NCBI GenBank assembly: GCA_023410025.1
Contig: JAEYQM010000019.1
Span: 1-8,805 of the forward strand
DNA: 8,805 nt
Reading direction: 5' to 3'
Source of the DNA: Bacillota bacterium
Lineage (GTDB): Bacteria > Bacillota_I > Bacilli_A > ML615J-28 > CAG-698
Below are positions 1 to 6,005 of this stretch, one piece after another. Every line of letters starts with the position of its first letter. Positions within the stretch are counted from its first letter, which is position 1. The notes under the pieces are model-generated. The model made no database searches. It saw only the letters and a list, made by a program, of their open reading frames with translations, and was not told where the DNA came from. A program made the translations under genes and the position numbers.

Positions 1-127
1 AATGCAGAAGATACTCCAATTGTTGATTTTGAAGGTAGAGATGCAAGTGATTATCAAGGACAATGGGTAAAGGCAGAAAGCCTAAAAATTGGACATAAAG
101 TATTGTTATCTAATGGAAAAAATGGTA
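1..127 (+). repeat. Terminal direct repeat, copy A
   Basis: The first 127 bases are identical, base for base, to the last 127 bases (8679-8805). The sequence encodes the second half of a HINT domain. Other HINT copies in this window differ from one another by several percent, so a perfect match of exactly 127 bases is notable. It equals a common maximum de Bruijn k-mer size and suggests contig closure; a genuine tandem copy is the alternative. Confidence 0.95.
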
Positions 128-534
128 TAATTAATAGCGTAGAAACCGAAGATTTGGATGATCCTGTAGCTACATATAATTTTGAGGTGCAAGACTATCA
201 TACTTATTATGTAGGTAGTGAGGGAATATTAGTTCATAATGCTTGTGGCGGCGAAAATAATATACTTAAAAATATTGAATATACTGATAAAGTTAAAGGG
301 CAGATGTTACAAGATGTTAATCATGGATTTCCAAGTATGATTGATGATATTGCTGGAGTGCATGGGAATTTTGGAACCTTTACAGGTAACGACGGAGTAA
401 TAAGAACAGCTGTAGAACTTCCTGGAGCTTTTAATGGAAAAATCGGTATTTATCAATATATTATTGAACCAAATGGAGTTACTGTCAACCATCGCTTATT
501 TACAACCATAGGCAAAAGTCTATTAGGAGGATAA
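1..534 (+). CDS. HINT C-part fused to an unrecognised polymorphic-toxin domain (5' partial)
   Basis: The frame is open from base 1. Residues 1-80 are the C half of a HINT self-cleaving domain, ending in Val78-His79-Asn80 followed by Ala-Cys. In this family the Asn is the cleavage point that frees the C-terminal toxin. Residues 83-177 are the toxin, about 95 residues. I do not recognise a named family. Visible landmarks are YTDKVKGQM, His108 in NHGFP, a G-D-G-V turn, a PG-x(3)-GK motif and a final NHRLF with His164 and Arg165. The two His and the Lys could form a metal-independent RNase site, but that is a guess. An AGGAGG at 525-530, inside the last toxin codons, serves the immunity gene that starts 2 bases after the stop. 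The only in-frame start candidates are weak (for example TTG at 103), so this is a tip, not a stand-alone gene. Joined to 8091-8805 across the identical ends it forms a full 153-residue HINT. Confidence 0.75.
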   Translation, partial: NAEDTPIVDFEGRDASDYQGQWVKAESLKIGHKVLLSNGKNGIINSVETEDLDDPVATYNFEVQDYHTYYVGSEGILVHNACGGENNILKNIEYTDKVKGQMLQDVNHGFPSMIDDIAGVHGNFGTFTGNDGVIRTAVELPGAFNGKIGIYQYIIEPNGVTVNHRLFTTIGKSLLGG

Positions 535-536
535 AA

Positions 537-836
537 ATGCAGAAAACAATATGGGATAAACGAATAAATTTAAAACAACAAGGTATATATGGTCATATAT
601 GGCCAATTACTGATCGAAATGAAGTAATTGAAGAATTATTTAAAGAGGGTAGAGTAATATTAGGCGGCGATATACTTAAACTTAAAAATGGAGAGTATAC
701 TTATGATGGAAGCAATTGGTATTATAATGGTGATTCTTGTGAGGAATCAGTCAAGAAAGCGAAAGAATATTTTGCATCTTGGTCTCCTAGTGATGACTTG
801 GCAGTTGTTTTTGTATTTAAGCCTGATGTAAAATGA
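537..836 (+). CDS. Imm40-like immunity protein (copy 1)
   Basis: A small, acidic, soluble protein of 99 residues with no signal peptide or membrane segment. ATG at 537 follows AGGAGG (525-530) at good spacing, 2 bases after the toxin stop, so it is translated with the toxin. The pattern of I-W-P-I-T near the N-terminus, LGGDI, YDGSNWYYNG, then E-S-V-KKA-x-x-YF and a hydrophobic FVF end resembles the Imm40 family of polymorphic-toxin immunity proteins as I recall it. Position right after the toxin independently supports the role: it should bind and neutralise the toxin encoded just upstream. A second copy lies at 3394-3672 without any toxin. The family name is less sure than the role; a profile search would decide. 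Confidence 0.7.
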   Translation: MQKTIWDKRINLKQQGIYGHIWPITDRNEVIEELFKEGRVILGGDILKLKNGEYTYDGSNWYYNGDSCEESVKKAKEYFASWSPSDDLAVVFVFKPDVK

Positions 837-1262
837 ACTTAGGAATTATCCAAAAACAATCTCAATACAAAAGCAAATTAATTTAAAGTAGTTGATATGA
901 TTAAAATCAAAATGTTACAGAATCATAGCAATAATATTTGTGCATGTTAACATTGATATGTAGTTTATGCTATGTTAGTATGTTGTGTATTTTTCGCTAG
1001 TAAGTTGTTTAAAGCATGGTAGAAATAATTTATAATTGATGTTAAGTAACCAAAAATACCTTACCTCTTTTTTAATTATAAAATTGAATCTAATCATTTC
1101 AGATAATGTAAGTTTAAAAATAGATATTACAGTTTGAATGTATAAACTAATTTATAATAAAAAATTATTAAATTCTACTTATAGTTCTATTTACAGTTAG
1201 TATATATAAGATCTATTTTCTTACATCATATAGTATTGTAAAAAGGTGTTAAAGCATTTTAA
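837..1262 (+). other. Non-coding spacer after cassette 1
   Basis: No gene is visible: all frames are closed by frequent stops and the sequence is strongly A+T-rich. It holds one copy of an intergenic repeat (911-1026) and is itself part of the duplication with 3673-4080. Unlike the other cassettes, I see no convincing intrinsic terminator after this immunity gene. Confidence 0.7.
911..1026 (+). repeat. Cassette-associated intergenic repeat, copy 1
   Basis: Shared blocks with copies 2 and 3 include TGTTAC-GAATC-TAG, ATAATAT-TGTGCATG and the end motif GCATGGTA. It starts about 75 bases after the immunity stop. The function is unknown. Confidence 0.75.
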
Positions 1263-1820
1263 ATATCATTTAGAACATCATCATATTATAATTATATTAA
1301 TCAAAAATGGTCTCAATCTTTTGCAATTTCAAGGGCACTTGCATTGACAACATTTGCTATTGCTTATCGTGGGAGTTTTTGCTTTAAAGCTGTAACACTT
1401 ATTGTAACTGAAGATGGATATAAAAAAATTGAAGATATAGAAGTTGGAGATAAAGTTTTATCATTTAACGAAGATACACGGAATAGTGATTATAAAGAAG
1501 TAGTTAGATTATTTAGAAACGGTAAACTTTTTAACACTAATGATGAAATAAATACTTATGAAGTTGTAAAAGATTGGATTAATTTTAGAGTTAGTAAAGA
1601 AAACAGTAATGATGAACTAGATTTAATAACTTGTACATTTGAACATACATTCTATGTTCTTAATGCCGATTCTAGTAGAAATACAGTTGCTTTTGTTGGT
1701 AGAGATGAAGAAAGTTTACTAGGTAGTTTGATAGCATCTAGGAATTTAAAACCTGGTGATAAATTATTGCTTTCTAATGGTAATTATTGTATAATACCAA
1801 TTATAGAAATTGAACATTAA
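1263..1820 (+). pseudogene. Pre-HINT segment plus HINT domain, broken by one stop codon
   Basis: The frame is open from 1263 after a TAA and has no good start codon. It begins with a helical segment that includes NYINQKW and an Ala-rich stretch, matching the pre-HINT segment at 8343-8459. The HINT then begins at Cys (1380-1382) with CFKAVTLIVTEDGYKKIEDIE. TCTFEHTFYV is the internal Thr-x-x-His block, with Thr replacing the usual Pro after the His. The TAA at 1818-1820 is in frame: the next codons (1821 on) read straight into TYNFEVEDFHSYY and VHNAC. A TTA-to-TAA change would explain it. Bases 1380-1520 are about 90% identical to 8460-8600, then similarity stops abruptly, so the middle of this HINT comes from a different lineage. 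The whole HINT would be 175 codons, longer than the 153 of the neighbour. Confidence 0.85.
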
Positions 1821-2213
1821 GACGAGGCACAAATTACTTATAATTTTGAAGTAGAAGATTTTCATAGTTACTATGATGGAGAAGAAGGGGTACTGGTTCA
1901 TAATGCTTGTGAAACAGAATTATATCGAGCGATGTCTAATAAAGAGTATGGTAGTTTGACAAAGCATGGCAAATTCAGAACAAAACCTGGCGCAATGGCA
2001 GATAAATGGATGTCAACGACTTATGATGATGCAGTAACTTGGGGAACAAAATTTCATGGTGAAGGAAATTTTCGAATCGTTAAAATTAAAGTACCAACAT
2101 CGAGTTTAAGTAAAATGTATCACGTTCCGATGCTGGATAATATAGGACCAGCATATAGCGCACATTACAATTATTTGAATGAAATAATGCTGGGATTTGG
2201 GAGGGTATTATGA
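1821..2213 (+). CDS. HINT C-end plus ADP-ribosyltransferase-like toxin (fragment of the same broken gene)
   Basis: It continues the frame after the stop at 1818. The HINT ends in Val-His-Asn (1896-1904) and Ala-Cys. The toxin, 1911-2210, is about 100 residues. It opens with ELYRAMS (Arg codon 1926), then a KWMSTT block followed by ALA/WG-type residues (AVTWG), EGNFR, a LDNIGPA motif and a late Glu (2181-2183) in YLNEIM. Arg, Ser-Thr-Thr and a late Glu in this order suggest the R-S-E type ADP-ribosyltransferase fold common in polymorphic toxins, which would modify a protein or nucleic acid target. The exact family and target are not certain. An ATG at 1932 could start translation but has no ribosome site and would drop the Arg. 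The stop overlaps the immunity start as ATGA (2210-2213). Confidence 0.65.
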   Translation, partial: DEAQITYNFEVEDFHSYYDGEEGVLVHNACETELYRAMSNKEYGSLTKHGKFRTKPGAMADKWMSTTYDDAVTWGTKFHGEGNFRIVKIKVPTSSLSKMYHVPMLDNIGPAYSAHYNYLNEIMLGFGRVL

Positions 2214-2551
2214 AAGTTGTAAAAGTAAAAATAAATTGGTTTTTTGAAAAAAGACGTATACCGCCGGTCATTGAAGAAAAAGAACGCAAAAAATATCGTT
2301 CATATTCACCAATAATCATTATTAAAGGTCAATATTTAGGTGATTGGCAAAACCAACCATTATGGAGTTCTATAATATTTAATGACGAAATATCTGGTAA
2401 GGAATCGATTGCAAAACTTACTTATCTTGCAGACGAGGCACCTTATGAATTGTTGCAAGTCGGAGCAGAATTTGAACTTTTTGAAGGGCCAAATAAAGTA
2501 GCATCTGGTGTAATATTAGAAGAATTAAATATATCACCATATGATATTTAA
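2210..2551 (+). CDS. Immunity protein for the ART-like toxin, possibly an EF-Tu-type beta barrel
   Basis: A protein of 113 residues whose ATG overlaps the toxin TGA by ATGA, with GGAGGG at 2199-2204 as ribosome site. This is the tightest coupling in the window and marks it as the cognate immunity gene. The N-terminal 30 residues are basic (KVVKVKINWFFEKRR). From about residue 33 the pattern of alternating beta strands, PIIIIKGQYLGDW, then L-x-x-GAEFELFEG and VASGVIL, resembles small barrels related to the EF-Tu C-terminal domain, where L-x-x-G-x-x-F-x-x-x-EG-x-x-x-x-x-G is typical. I infer that it binds the toxin in the cytoplasm. The fold assignment is moderate to weak; the role rests on position. 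Confidence 0.65.
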   Translation: MKVVKVKINWFFEKRRIPPVIEEKERKKYRSYSPIIIIKGQYLGDWQNQPLWSSIIFNDEISGKESIAKLTYLADEAPYELLQVGAEFELFEGPNKVASGVILEELNISPYDI

Positions 2552-2578
2552 GATAATTAAAGAGATAAATGAAAGGGT

Positions 2579-2613
2579 AGGAAACTTATGAAAAAAAGTT
2601 TTCTGCTTTTTTA
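2579..2613 (+). terminator. Intrinsic terminator of cassette 2
   Basis: Stem AGGAAACTT (2579-2587) pairs with AAGTTTTCT (2596-2604), with one G-U pair, followed after two bases by a run of six T. It lies 28 bases after the immunity stop. Confidence 0.8.
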
Positions 2614-2682
2614 TTTGATAATTATTTTTTTTAATTAGTGAAATAATTTAATAAAAAAAAATTTAAAAATATCTTTCCACAA

Positions 2683-2730
2683 GGACACATTGTTTCCTAA
2701 CATGCCTTTATAATGCTTACAAAGTGCTTA
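2683..2730 (+). repeat. GGACACAT block, copy 1
   Basis: GGACACAT followed by G-T-T-C-CTAA, AATG and AAAGTGCTTAA can be aligned with 5904-5952, which opens the other mobile remnant. Both lie just after a cassette terminator. It is likely a leader or end sequence shared by related mobile elements. Confidence 0.5.
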
Positions 2731-2761
2731 AAAAAGTAAGAAAAAATCAATTAATTACTCT

Positions 2762-2881
2762 TGGGTGCCATGTTTAGAACACCGCGCGTTAAGCAGGCTA
2801 TTCTAATAGCCGGGTTAGCGCGTACATCTGAACATACCCCAAGCAGGATTGATTTCTATCTTTCAAGTATTAAGGCACCCA
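2762..2881 (+). other. Fossil rolling-circle origin (pT181-type nick-site hairpin) in a nested inverted repeat
   Basis: The nested arms are: TGGGTGCC (2762-2769) with GGCACCCA (2874-2881); ATGTTTAGA (2770-2778) with TCTGAACAT (2827-2835), one G-U; CGCGC (2783-2787) with GCGCG (2818-2822); and a tight hairpin GGCTATT-CT-AATAGCC (2796-2811). The tip, TTCT then AATAGCCGG, closely matches the double-strand-origin nick site of pT181-family plasmids as I recall it (nick between CT and AA, here 2804/2805). The sequence is much richer in G+C than its surroundings. A decayed Rep_trans initiator gene follows 20 bases downstream, which fits an origin (or oriT) and its cognate protein. A structured RNA is the main alternative. 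Confidence 0.7.
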
Positions 2882-2900
2882 GAAAGATTAGAGGTATAAA

Positions 2901-3412
2901 ATGGAATTATTAGAATAAAGAACAGCTGTTCACATTGTGTTTAATTATTTTAGTGCTACATTCCCATTTATTTGTTATGAAGATGATGCAGAATATCAAA
3001 TAATTAATGATATTTTATTAATGATTTGTGACTTTTAATATCAAGAAAGAAGATATTAGAAAAGAAGATTATGCTATGCATCGATTTGAGTTTCAGTATA
3101 AACTCTCAGATCATATTATTTTAAGGTTGTGTGGACCAAAGTTGAAATCAAGTCATATATCATGTTCTATTGAATTATCAGGACAAAGCTGTAGAGAAAT
3201 AAGTAATAGCAGAAAACAAAACATTGATTGATTTATTATAATTTTTCTTTGTAAGACTTAATGCTAGTCCTACTAGAATTGATATTGCTCTTGATGATTA
3301 TGACGGTAGTATTATCGCTTTTTGATGTAATAAAAAGCAAACTGGATTTAGTTTACTTTACTACTTCATGTCAGGATAAAGACCTTATTATGCATGGATC
3401 CAATAATAAAAG
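2901..3412 (+). pseudogene. Rep_trans-family replication initiator / relaxase-like gene, decayed and truncated
   Basis: Related to pT181 RepC and Tn916 Orf20-type proteins, which nick one strand at an origin and start rolling-circle replication or transfer. Pieces lie in order in different frames: ATG 2901, stop at 2916, FSATFPFICYEDDAEYQ; then from 3028 RKEDYAMHRFEFQYKLSDH and CSIELSGQSCREI; then from 3209 ENKTLIDLL, a stop at 3239, FFVRLNASPTRIDIALDDYDG; then from about 3319 FDVIKSKLD, YFTTSCQDKDLIMHGSN. RIDIALDDYDG and ELSGQSCREI are the typical landmarks. At least three frameshifts (near 3030, 3205 and 3318) and two stops kill it. Only about 170 codons remain; the 3' half is missing, cut at about 3412 where immunity-gene homology begins. 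AGAGGT at 2889-2894 is the old ribosome site. Confidence 0.85.
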
Positions 3413-3672
3413 TACAAGGTATAAATGGTCAAATATGGCCAATTACTGATCGAAATGAAGTAATTGAAGAATTATTTAAAGAGGGTAGAGTAATATTAGG
3501 CGATGATATACTTAAACTTAAAAATGGAGAGTATACTCATGATGGAAGCAATTGGTATTATAATGGTGATTCTTGTGAGGAATCAGTCAAGAAAGCGAAA
3601 AAATATTTTGCATCTTGGTCTCATAGTGATGACTTGGCAGTTGTTTTTGTATTTAAGCCTGATGTAAGATAA
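3394..3672 (+). CDS. Imm40-like immunity protein (copy 2), orphan with a new N-terminus
   Basis: From residue 8 (VQG) on this is the same protein as 537-836. Its first 6-7 codons are instead read, out of frame, from the end of the rep pseudogene (the region encoding HGSNNKSTR), giving MDPIIK. The frame is fully open for 92 residues. Compared with copy 1 there are 7 changed codons, every one altering the amino acid (Y-N, H-Q, G-D, Y-H, E-K, P-H, K-R), and no silent change. There is no toxin beside it and no clear ribosome site (only AGGAT at about 3373), so expression is uncertain. It may protect against a variant of the first toxin held by relatives, or be a drifting remnant kept open by chance. 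Confidence 0.6.
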   Translation: MDPIIKVQGINGQIWPITDRNEVIEELFKEGRVILGDDILKLKNGEYTHDGSNWYYNGDSCEESVKKAKKYFASWSHSDDLAVVFVFKPDVR

Positions 3673-4109
3673 ACTTAGGAAATATTCTAAAACAATCTCA
3701 ATACAAAAGCAAATTAGTTTAATATATTTGATGTGAATAAATCAAAATGTTACAGAATCATAGCAATAATATATGTGCATGTTAACATTAATATGTAGTT
3801 TATGGTATGTTAGTATGTTGTGTAGTTGTCGCTAGTAAGTTGTTTAAAGCATGGTAAAAAAATTATTGATCTTAAATAACCAAAAATACCTTTCACCTTT
3901 TTAATCATAAAATTGAATCTAATTATTACAGTTTAAATGTATAAAATAATTTATAATAAAAAATTATTAAATTCTAATTAAAGTTCTATTTACCGTTAGT
4001 ATAAACAAAAACTATATTAATAAATCAAATAGTATTGTCAAAAGGTGTTAAATCATTTCAAATGTCATTTAGAACATCATCATATTATAATTACAGTAAT
4101 CAAAAATGG
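3415..4109 (+). repeat. Long dispersed duplication, copy 2
   Basis: Counterpart of 579-1310: it covers the immunity gene body, the spacer and the pre-HINT stretch ending AAAAATGG. The left edge abuts the rep pseudogene at ACAAGG; the right edge is a fusion to mid-HINT sequence. Between 3673 and 4074 it contains no gene. Confidence 0.9.
3746..3860 (+). repeat. Cassette-associated intergenic repeat, copy 2
   Basis: Over 90% identical to 911-1026 as part of the long duplication, and more distantly related to 7700-7813. Confidence 0.75.
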
Positions 4110-4627
4110 GCTAATTATGTATAAATGGAGAGATTATTACATGTACGCCCTAGCACCCGTTTTATATACTAGATTAGTATTTGATCAGATTGTTGATGTT
4201 GAGGGGAAAAAGTAAAATGATTATTTCAGTAAATGTGAAATCACAAAAAACTAAATGTTTAAAATTATGTATTGTTACCAAAAGAAAAAATGGTATAATA
4301 TCTTTTGTAGTAGTTGAAGAATTAGATATACAAGAGACTACATATAATTTTGAAGTAGAAAGATAGCTTCCTTTATTAACCAGTAGTAAATATGACAAAA
4401 TTACATCCACTAAGGAACAAACATTCAATGTAGTAGATAGGGGAAAAGTTGATGTAAAAGATATAGAAGTGGTAGATAAAATAATCCTTTCCAGTGGAGA
4501 AACTTCGACAGTATTATCATCAGAAATTAAAATTGTTGGCGGACCACAGACGACTTATAACTTAGAAGTGGAAGTGTCATTGCCGTTATTAACCCCTCAT
4601 AAGAAAGATAAACTTGTAGGAAAATAA
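4075..4627 (+). pseudogene. Rearranged, degenerate HINT remnants
   Basis: The order is: pre-HINT remnant to AAAAATGGG (4102-4110); a direct jump to mid-HINT sequence (4107-4170 aligns with 8613-8676, including ITCT and HPFYI); stops at 4151 and 4172; a HINT C-half remnant with KNGIISFVVVEELD and TYNFEVER; a TAG at 4364; then a further C-half copy in the same frame (LPLLT, VDVKDIE, DKIILSSGE, GGPQTTYN) and the start of another, closed by TAA at 4625. The whole N half of the HINT, with its catalytic Cys, is missing, so this copy cannot cleave itself. The frame is constant (all pieces share one frame), so decay is by stops rather than frameshifts. Confidence 0.75.
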
Positions 4628-4768
4628 GGAACTTCTTATAATGTAGAGGGTAAAGGATTAGTTAACGCAAAAGATATCCAAATTGACGATAAAATAATTC
4701 TTGAGAGTGGAGAAATCGCAACAGTATTATCTGCTGAAACCAAAACTGTCGGAGGTCCACAAGACACC
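4343..4768 (+). repeat. Tandem repeat of the HINT C half, period 213 bp
   Basis: The TATAA-TT-GAAGT motif encoding TYNxEV occurs at 4343, 4556 and 4769, exactly 213 bases (71 codons) apart each time. Each unit carries LPLLT, a VKDI or AKDI block, DKIIL-SGE, TVLS-E and GGPQ-TYN. Two units are followed by the functional-looking C-end at 4769-4840. Confidence 0.85.
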
Positions 4769-5191
4769 TATAATTTTGAAGTGGCCGATTTTCATACCTA
4801 TTACGTAGGGGAAAGTGGAATACTTGTTCACAATGCATGTGGCGATGATGTATTTGATGTTATGCAGTTTGATGATGCAGCTGTTGCAGAGGCCAAAACA
4901 CCACCTGTTAATGGCAAAGGTGTTTCTAGAGATCCTTCATTTAGTACATTTAAACGAAAGTTATTTGCAGCACAAGAACGATTGCATCCGGGAACTTTTG
5001 CCGAGGGAACAACGAATATAATAAATGGTCAAAAAGTAATCTTGCATCATCCACTGGGTCGAGCGGGGGCAAATTTATATAATGTTGTTGGAGTAACTCA
5101 ATCTCAACATCTTGCAATACATGCTATTACAGGATATAGAAATGCAGTATGGAGTGCAGTAAATTATAGTTTAGGAAGCGGGGTATTCTAA
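4628..5191 (+). CDS. HINT C-end fused to an HNH-superfamily nuclease-like toxin (no start codon)
   Basis: Open from 4628 after a TAA. Residues up to 4834 are HINT C half with FHTYYVG and Val-His-Asn (4826-4834), then Ala-Cys. The toxin is 4841-5188, about 116 residues. Its signature is LHHPLGR (His codons 5045 and 5048) followed by NLYNVVGVTQSQH (His 5108) and a further His (5120) in LAIH. Paired His, then H-x(3)-H in this spacing, suggests the HNH/EndoVII superfamily, close to the LHH-type toxins, which would cut DNA with one metal ion. The upstream part (about 4900-5010) is P-, F- and K-rich with no recognised motif. A GTG at 4781 is the nearest start candidate, without a ribosome site, so I read it as a silent tip. 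The immunity gene follows after 1 base. Confidence 0.65.
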   Translation, partial: GTSYNVEGKGLVNAKDIQIDDKIILESGEIATVLSAETKTVGGPQDTYNFEVADFHTYYVGESGILVHNACGDDVFDVMQFDDAAVAEAKTPPVNGKGVSRDPSFSTFKRKLFAAQERLHPGTFAEGTTNIINGQKVILHHPLGRAGANLYNVVGVTQSQHLAIHAITGYRNAVWSAVNYSLGSGVF

Positions 5192-5192
5192 T

Positions 5193-5816
5193 ATGGATAA
5201 AAAAGAAATCATAAAAGAATTTGTAGATTTTGTGGAAGGAAAAATGTCCTTTGAAGAATTTCAGAATAATTATGAAAAGAATGATGATTATAAAAAAATC
5301 TTAGATGACAAAAAACCAAATGAAATGTTTACATATCAAAAAGGGGAAACAATAAATCAAAGTTTGCAACATTACAAAAATTTTCCTCTTTTCAAATGGT
5401 CAACAGCATTGGGTAAACTAACTGTTCAAAGTTATATTAAAAGATATTTGCAATATTATAATGTACCATTCCAACCTACAAACATTTATATGGATGAACA
5501 TAAATTCAGATTATCCATTCAGCCAAGTTATGTGCATATTGAAGATGAAAAATTCTTGAACGAAATTATTCAACAAGCTCCAAAGGAATTATCAAAATCA
5601 AAACAAAAAAAATGGATTAAAGATAAGATAAAAGAGTTGTTTAAATTTGACAACAAACCACCAAAATGGGTACAAGATCCTGAATGGCCAATAGTTAATG
5701 GAAAACCATTAGTATTTAAAGGTCAAACAAAGGAACAAAAAAATGATGAGAGAGTATTTTATACTTTCTATAATCCTGAAACTCAAGAAGAAACAAAAGT
5801 AATGCAGTTTTATTAA
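5193..5816 (+). CDS. Immunity protein of the HNH-like toxin cassette
   Basis: A protein of 207 residues whose ATG comes 1 base after the toxin stop; a GCGGGG stretch (5177-5182) is the only G-rich site upstream. The protein is charged and soluble, with no membrane segment. The first 30 residues are helical and acidic (EFVDFVEGKMSFEEFQ). Later landmarks are LSIQPSYVHIED, APKELSKSKQKKWI, a P-x-W-V-Q-D-PEWPI-x-x-GKP block and a C-terminal FYTFYNPETQEE. I recall similar W-x-Q-x-PEWP proteins next to nuclease toxins in Bacillota but cannot give a family name. It is long for an immunity protein. The role is inferred from position only. Confidence 0.65.
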   Translation: MDKKEIIKEFVDFVEGKMSFEEFQNNYEKNDDYKKILDDKKPNEMFTYQKGETINQSLQHYKNFPLFKWSTALGKLTVQSYIKRYLQYYNVPFQPTNIYMDEHKFRLSIQPSYVHIEDEKFLNEIIQQAPKELSKSKQKKWIKDKIKELFKFDNKPPKWVQDPEWPIVNGKPLVFKGQTKEQKNDERVFYTFYNPETQEETKVMQFY

Positions 5817-5827
5817 TAGTTTAGCAG

Positions 5828-5863
5828 GAAGAATATGAAGAAATTTTATAATCTTCTTTTTTT
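5828..5863 (+). terminator. Intrinsic terminator of cassette 3
   Basis: GAAGAATAT (5828-5836) pairs with ATAATCTTC (5848-5856), with one A-A mismatch, followed directly by seven T. It starts 12 bases after the immunity stop. Confidence 0.7.
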
Positions 5864-5903
5864 ACGCAAAAATTTCAAAATTTATTTAACTTCCGTACTA
5901 GAC

Positions 5904-5952
5904 GGACACATAGTGTCTAATGTCCCTAGTAAAATCTAAGTGTCTAAGGTTA
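5904..5952 (+). repeat. GGACACAT block, copy 2
   Basis: Aligns with 2683-2730 and contains a short perfect hairpin GACAC-ATA-GTGTC (5905-5917). It opens the second mobile remnant. No nick-site hairpin like that at 2796-2811 is seen here. Confidence 0.5.
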
Positions 5953-5965
5953 ACATTAGATAAAA

Positions 5966-5988
5966 AACTTAATAAGAACCATTAAGTT
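5966..5988 (+). promoter_or_regulatory. Inverted repeat in the leader of the small gene
   Basis: AACTTAAT (5966-5973) and ATTAAGTT (5981-5988) form a perfect 8-bp dyad with a 7-base spacer, ending 4 bases before the AAGGAG ribosome site (5992-5997). It could be an operator or a hairpin that limits translation. There is no T run, so it is not a terminator. Confidence 0.45.
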
Positions 5989-6005
5989 AGAAAGGAGTAT
6001 AAAGA

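Larger units (their letters stand above)
579..1310 (+). repeat. Long dispersed duplication, copy 1
   Basis: About 730 bases, from the tenth or so codon of the immunity gene through the spacer to the pre-HINT sequence ending in AAAAATGG, recur at 3415-4109. The coding part has 9 differences in 258 bases. The spacer differs more and carries indels; around 1085-1240 the second copy lacks several short stretches. Confidence 0.9.

Noticed and set aside
837..1262. CRISPR array or tRNA in the long spacers
   Set aside because: No regularly spaced short repeats and no cloverleaf were found; the spacers are low-complexity A+T apart from the repeat described.
1380..1904. A homing-endonuclease intein
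   Set aside because: HINT lengths of about 153-175 residues leave no room for an endonuclease, and a toxin rather than a split host protein follows.
2762..2881. Riboswitch, SRP RNA or other structured RNA
   Set aside because: No conserved core of these RNAs was seen, while the nick-site hairpin and adjacent rep remnant fit an origin. Not fully excluded.
4141..4215. Short ATG frame of 24 codons
   Set aside because: It is out of frame with the HINT remnant (ITCT, HPFYI) to which the DNA clearly belongs.
4815..5021. 68-codon plus-strand frame overlapping the HNH-like toxin
   Set aside because: A different frame of the toxin coding sequence; the toxin frame has the VHNAC and LHH motifs.
5905..5917. 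A second rolling-circle origin
   Set aside because: Only a 5-bp hairpin is present; there is no AATAGCCGG-like tip and no rep sequence follows.
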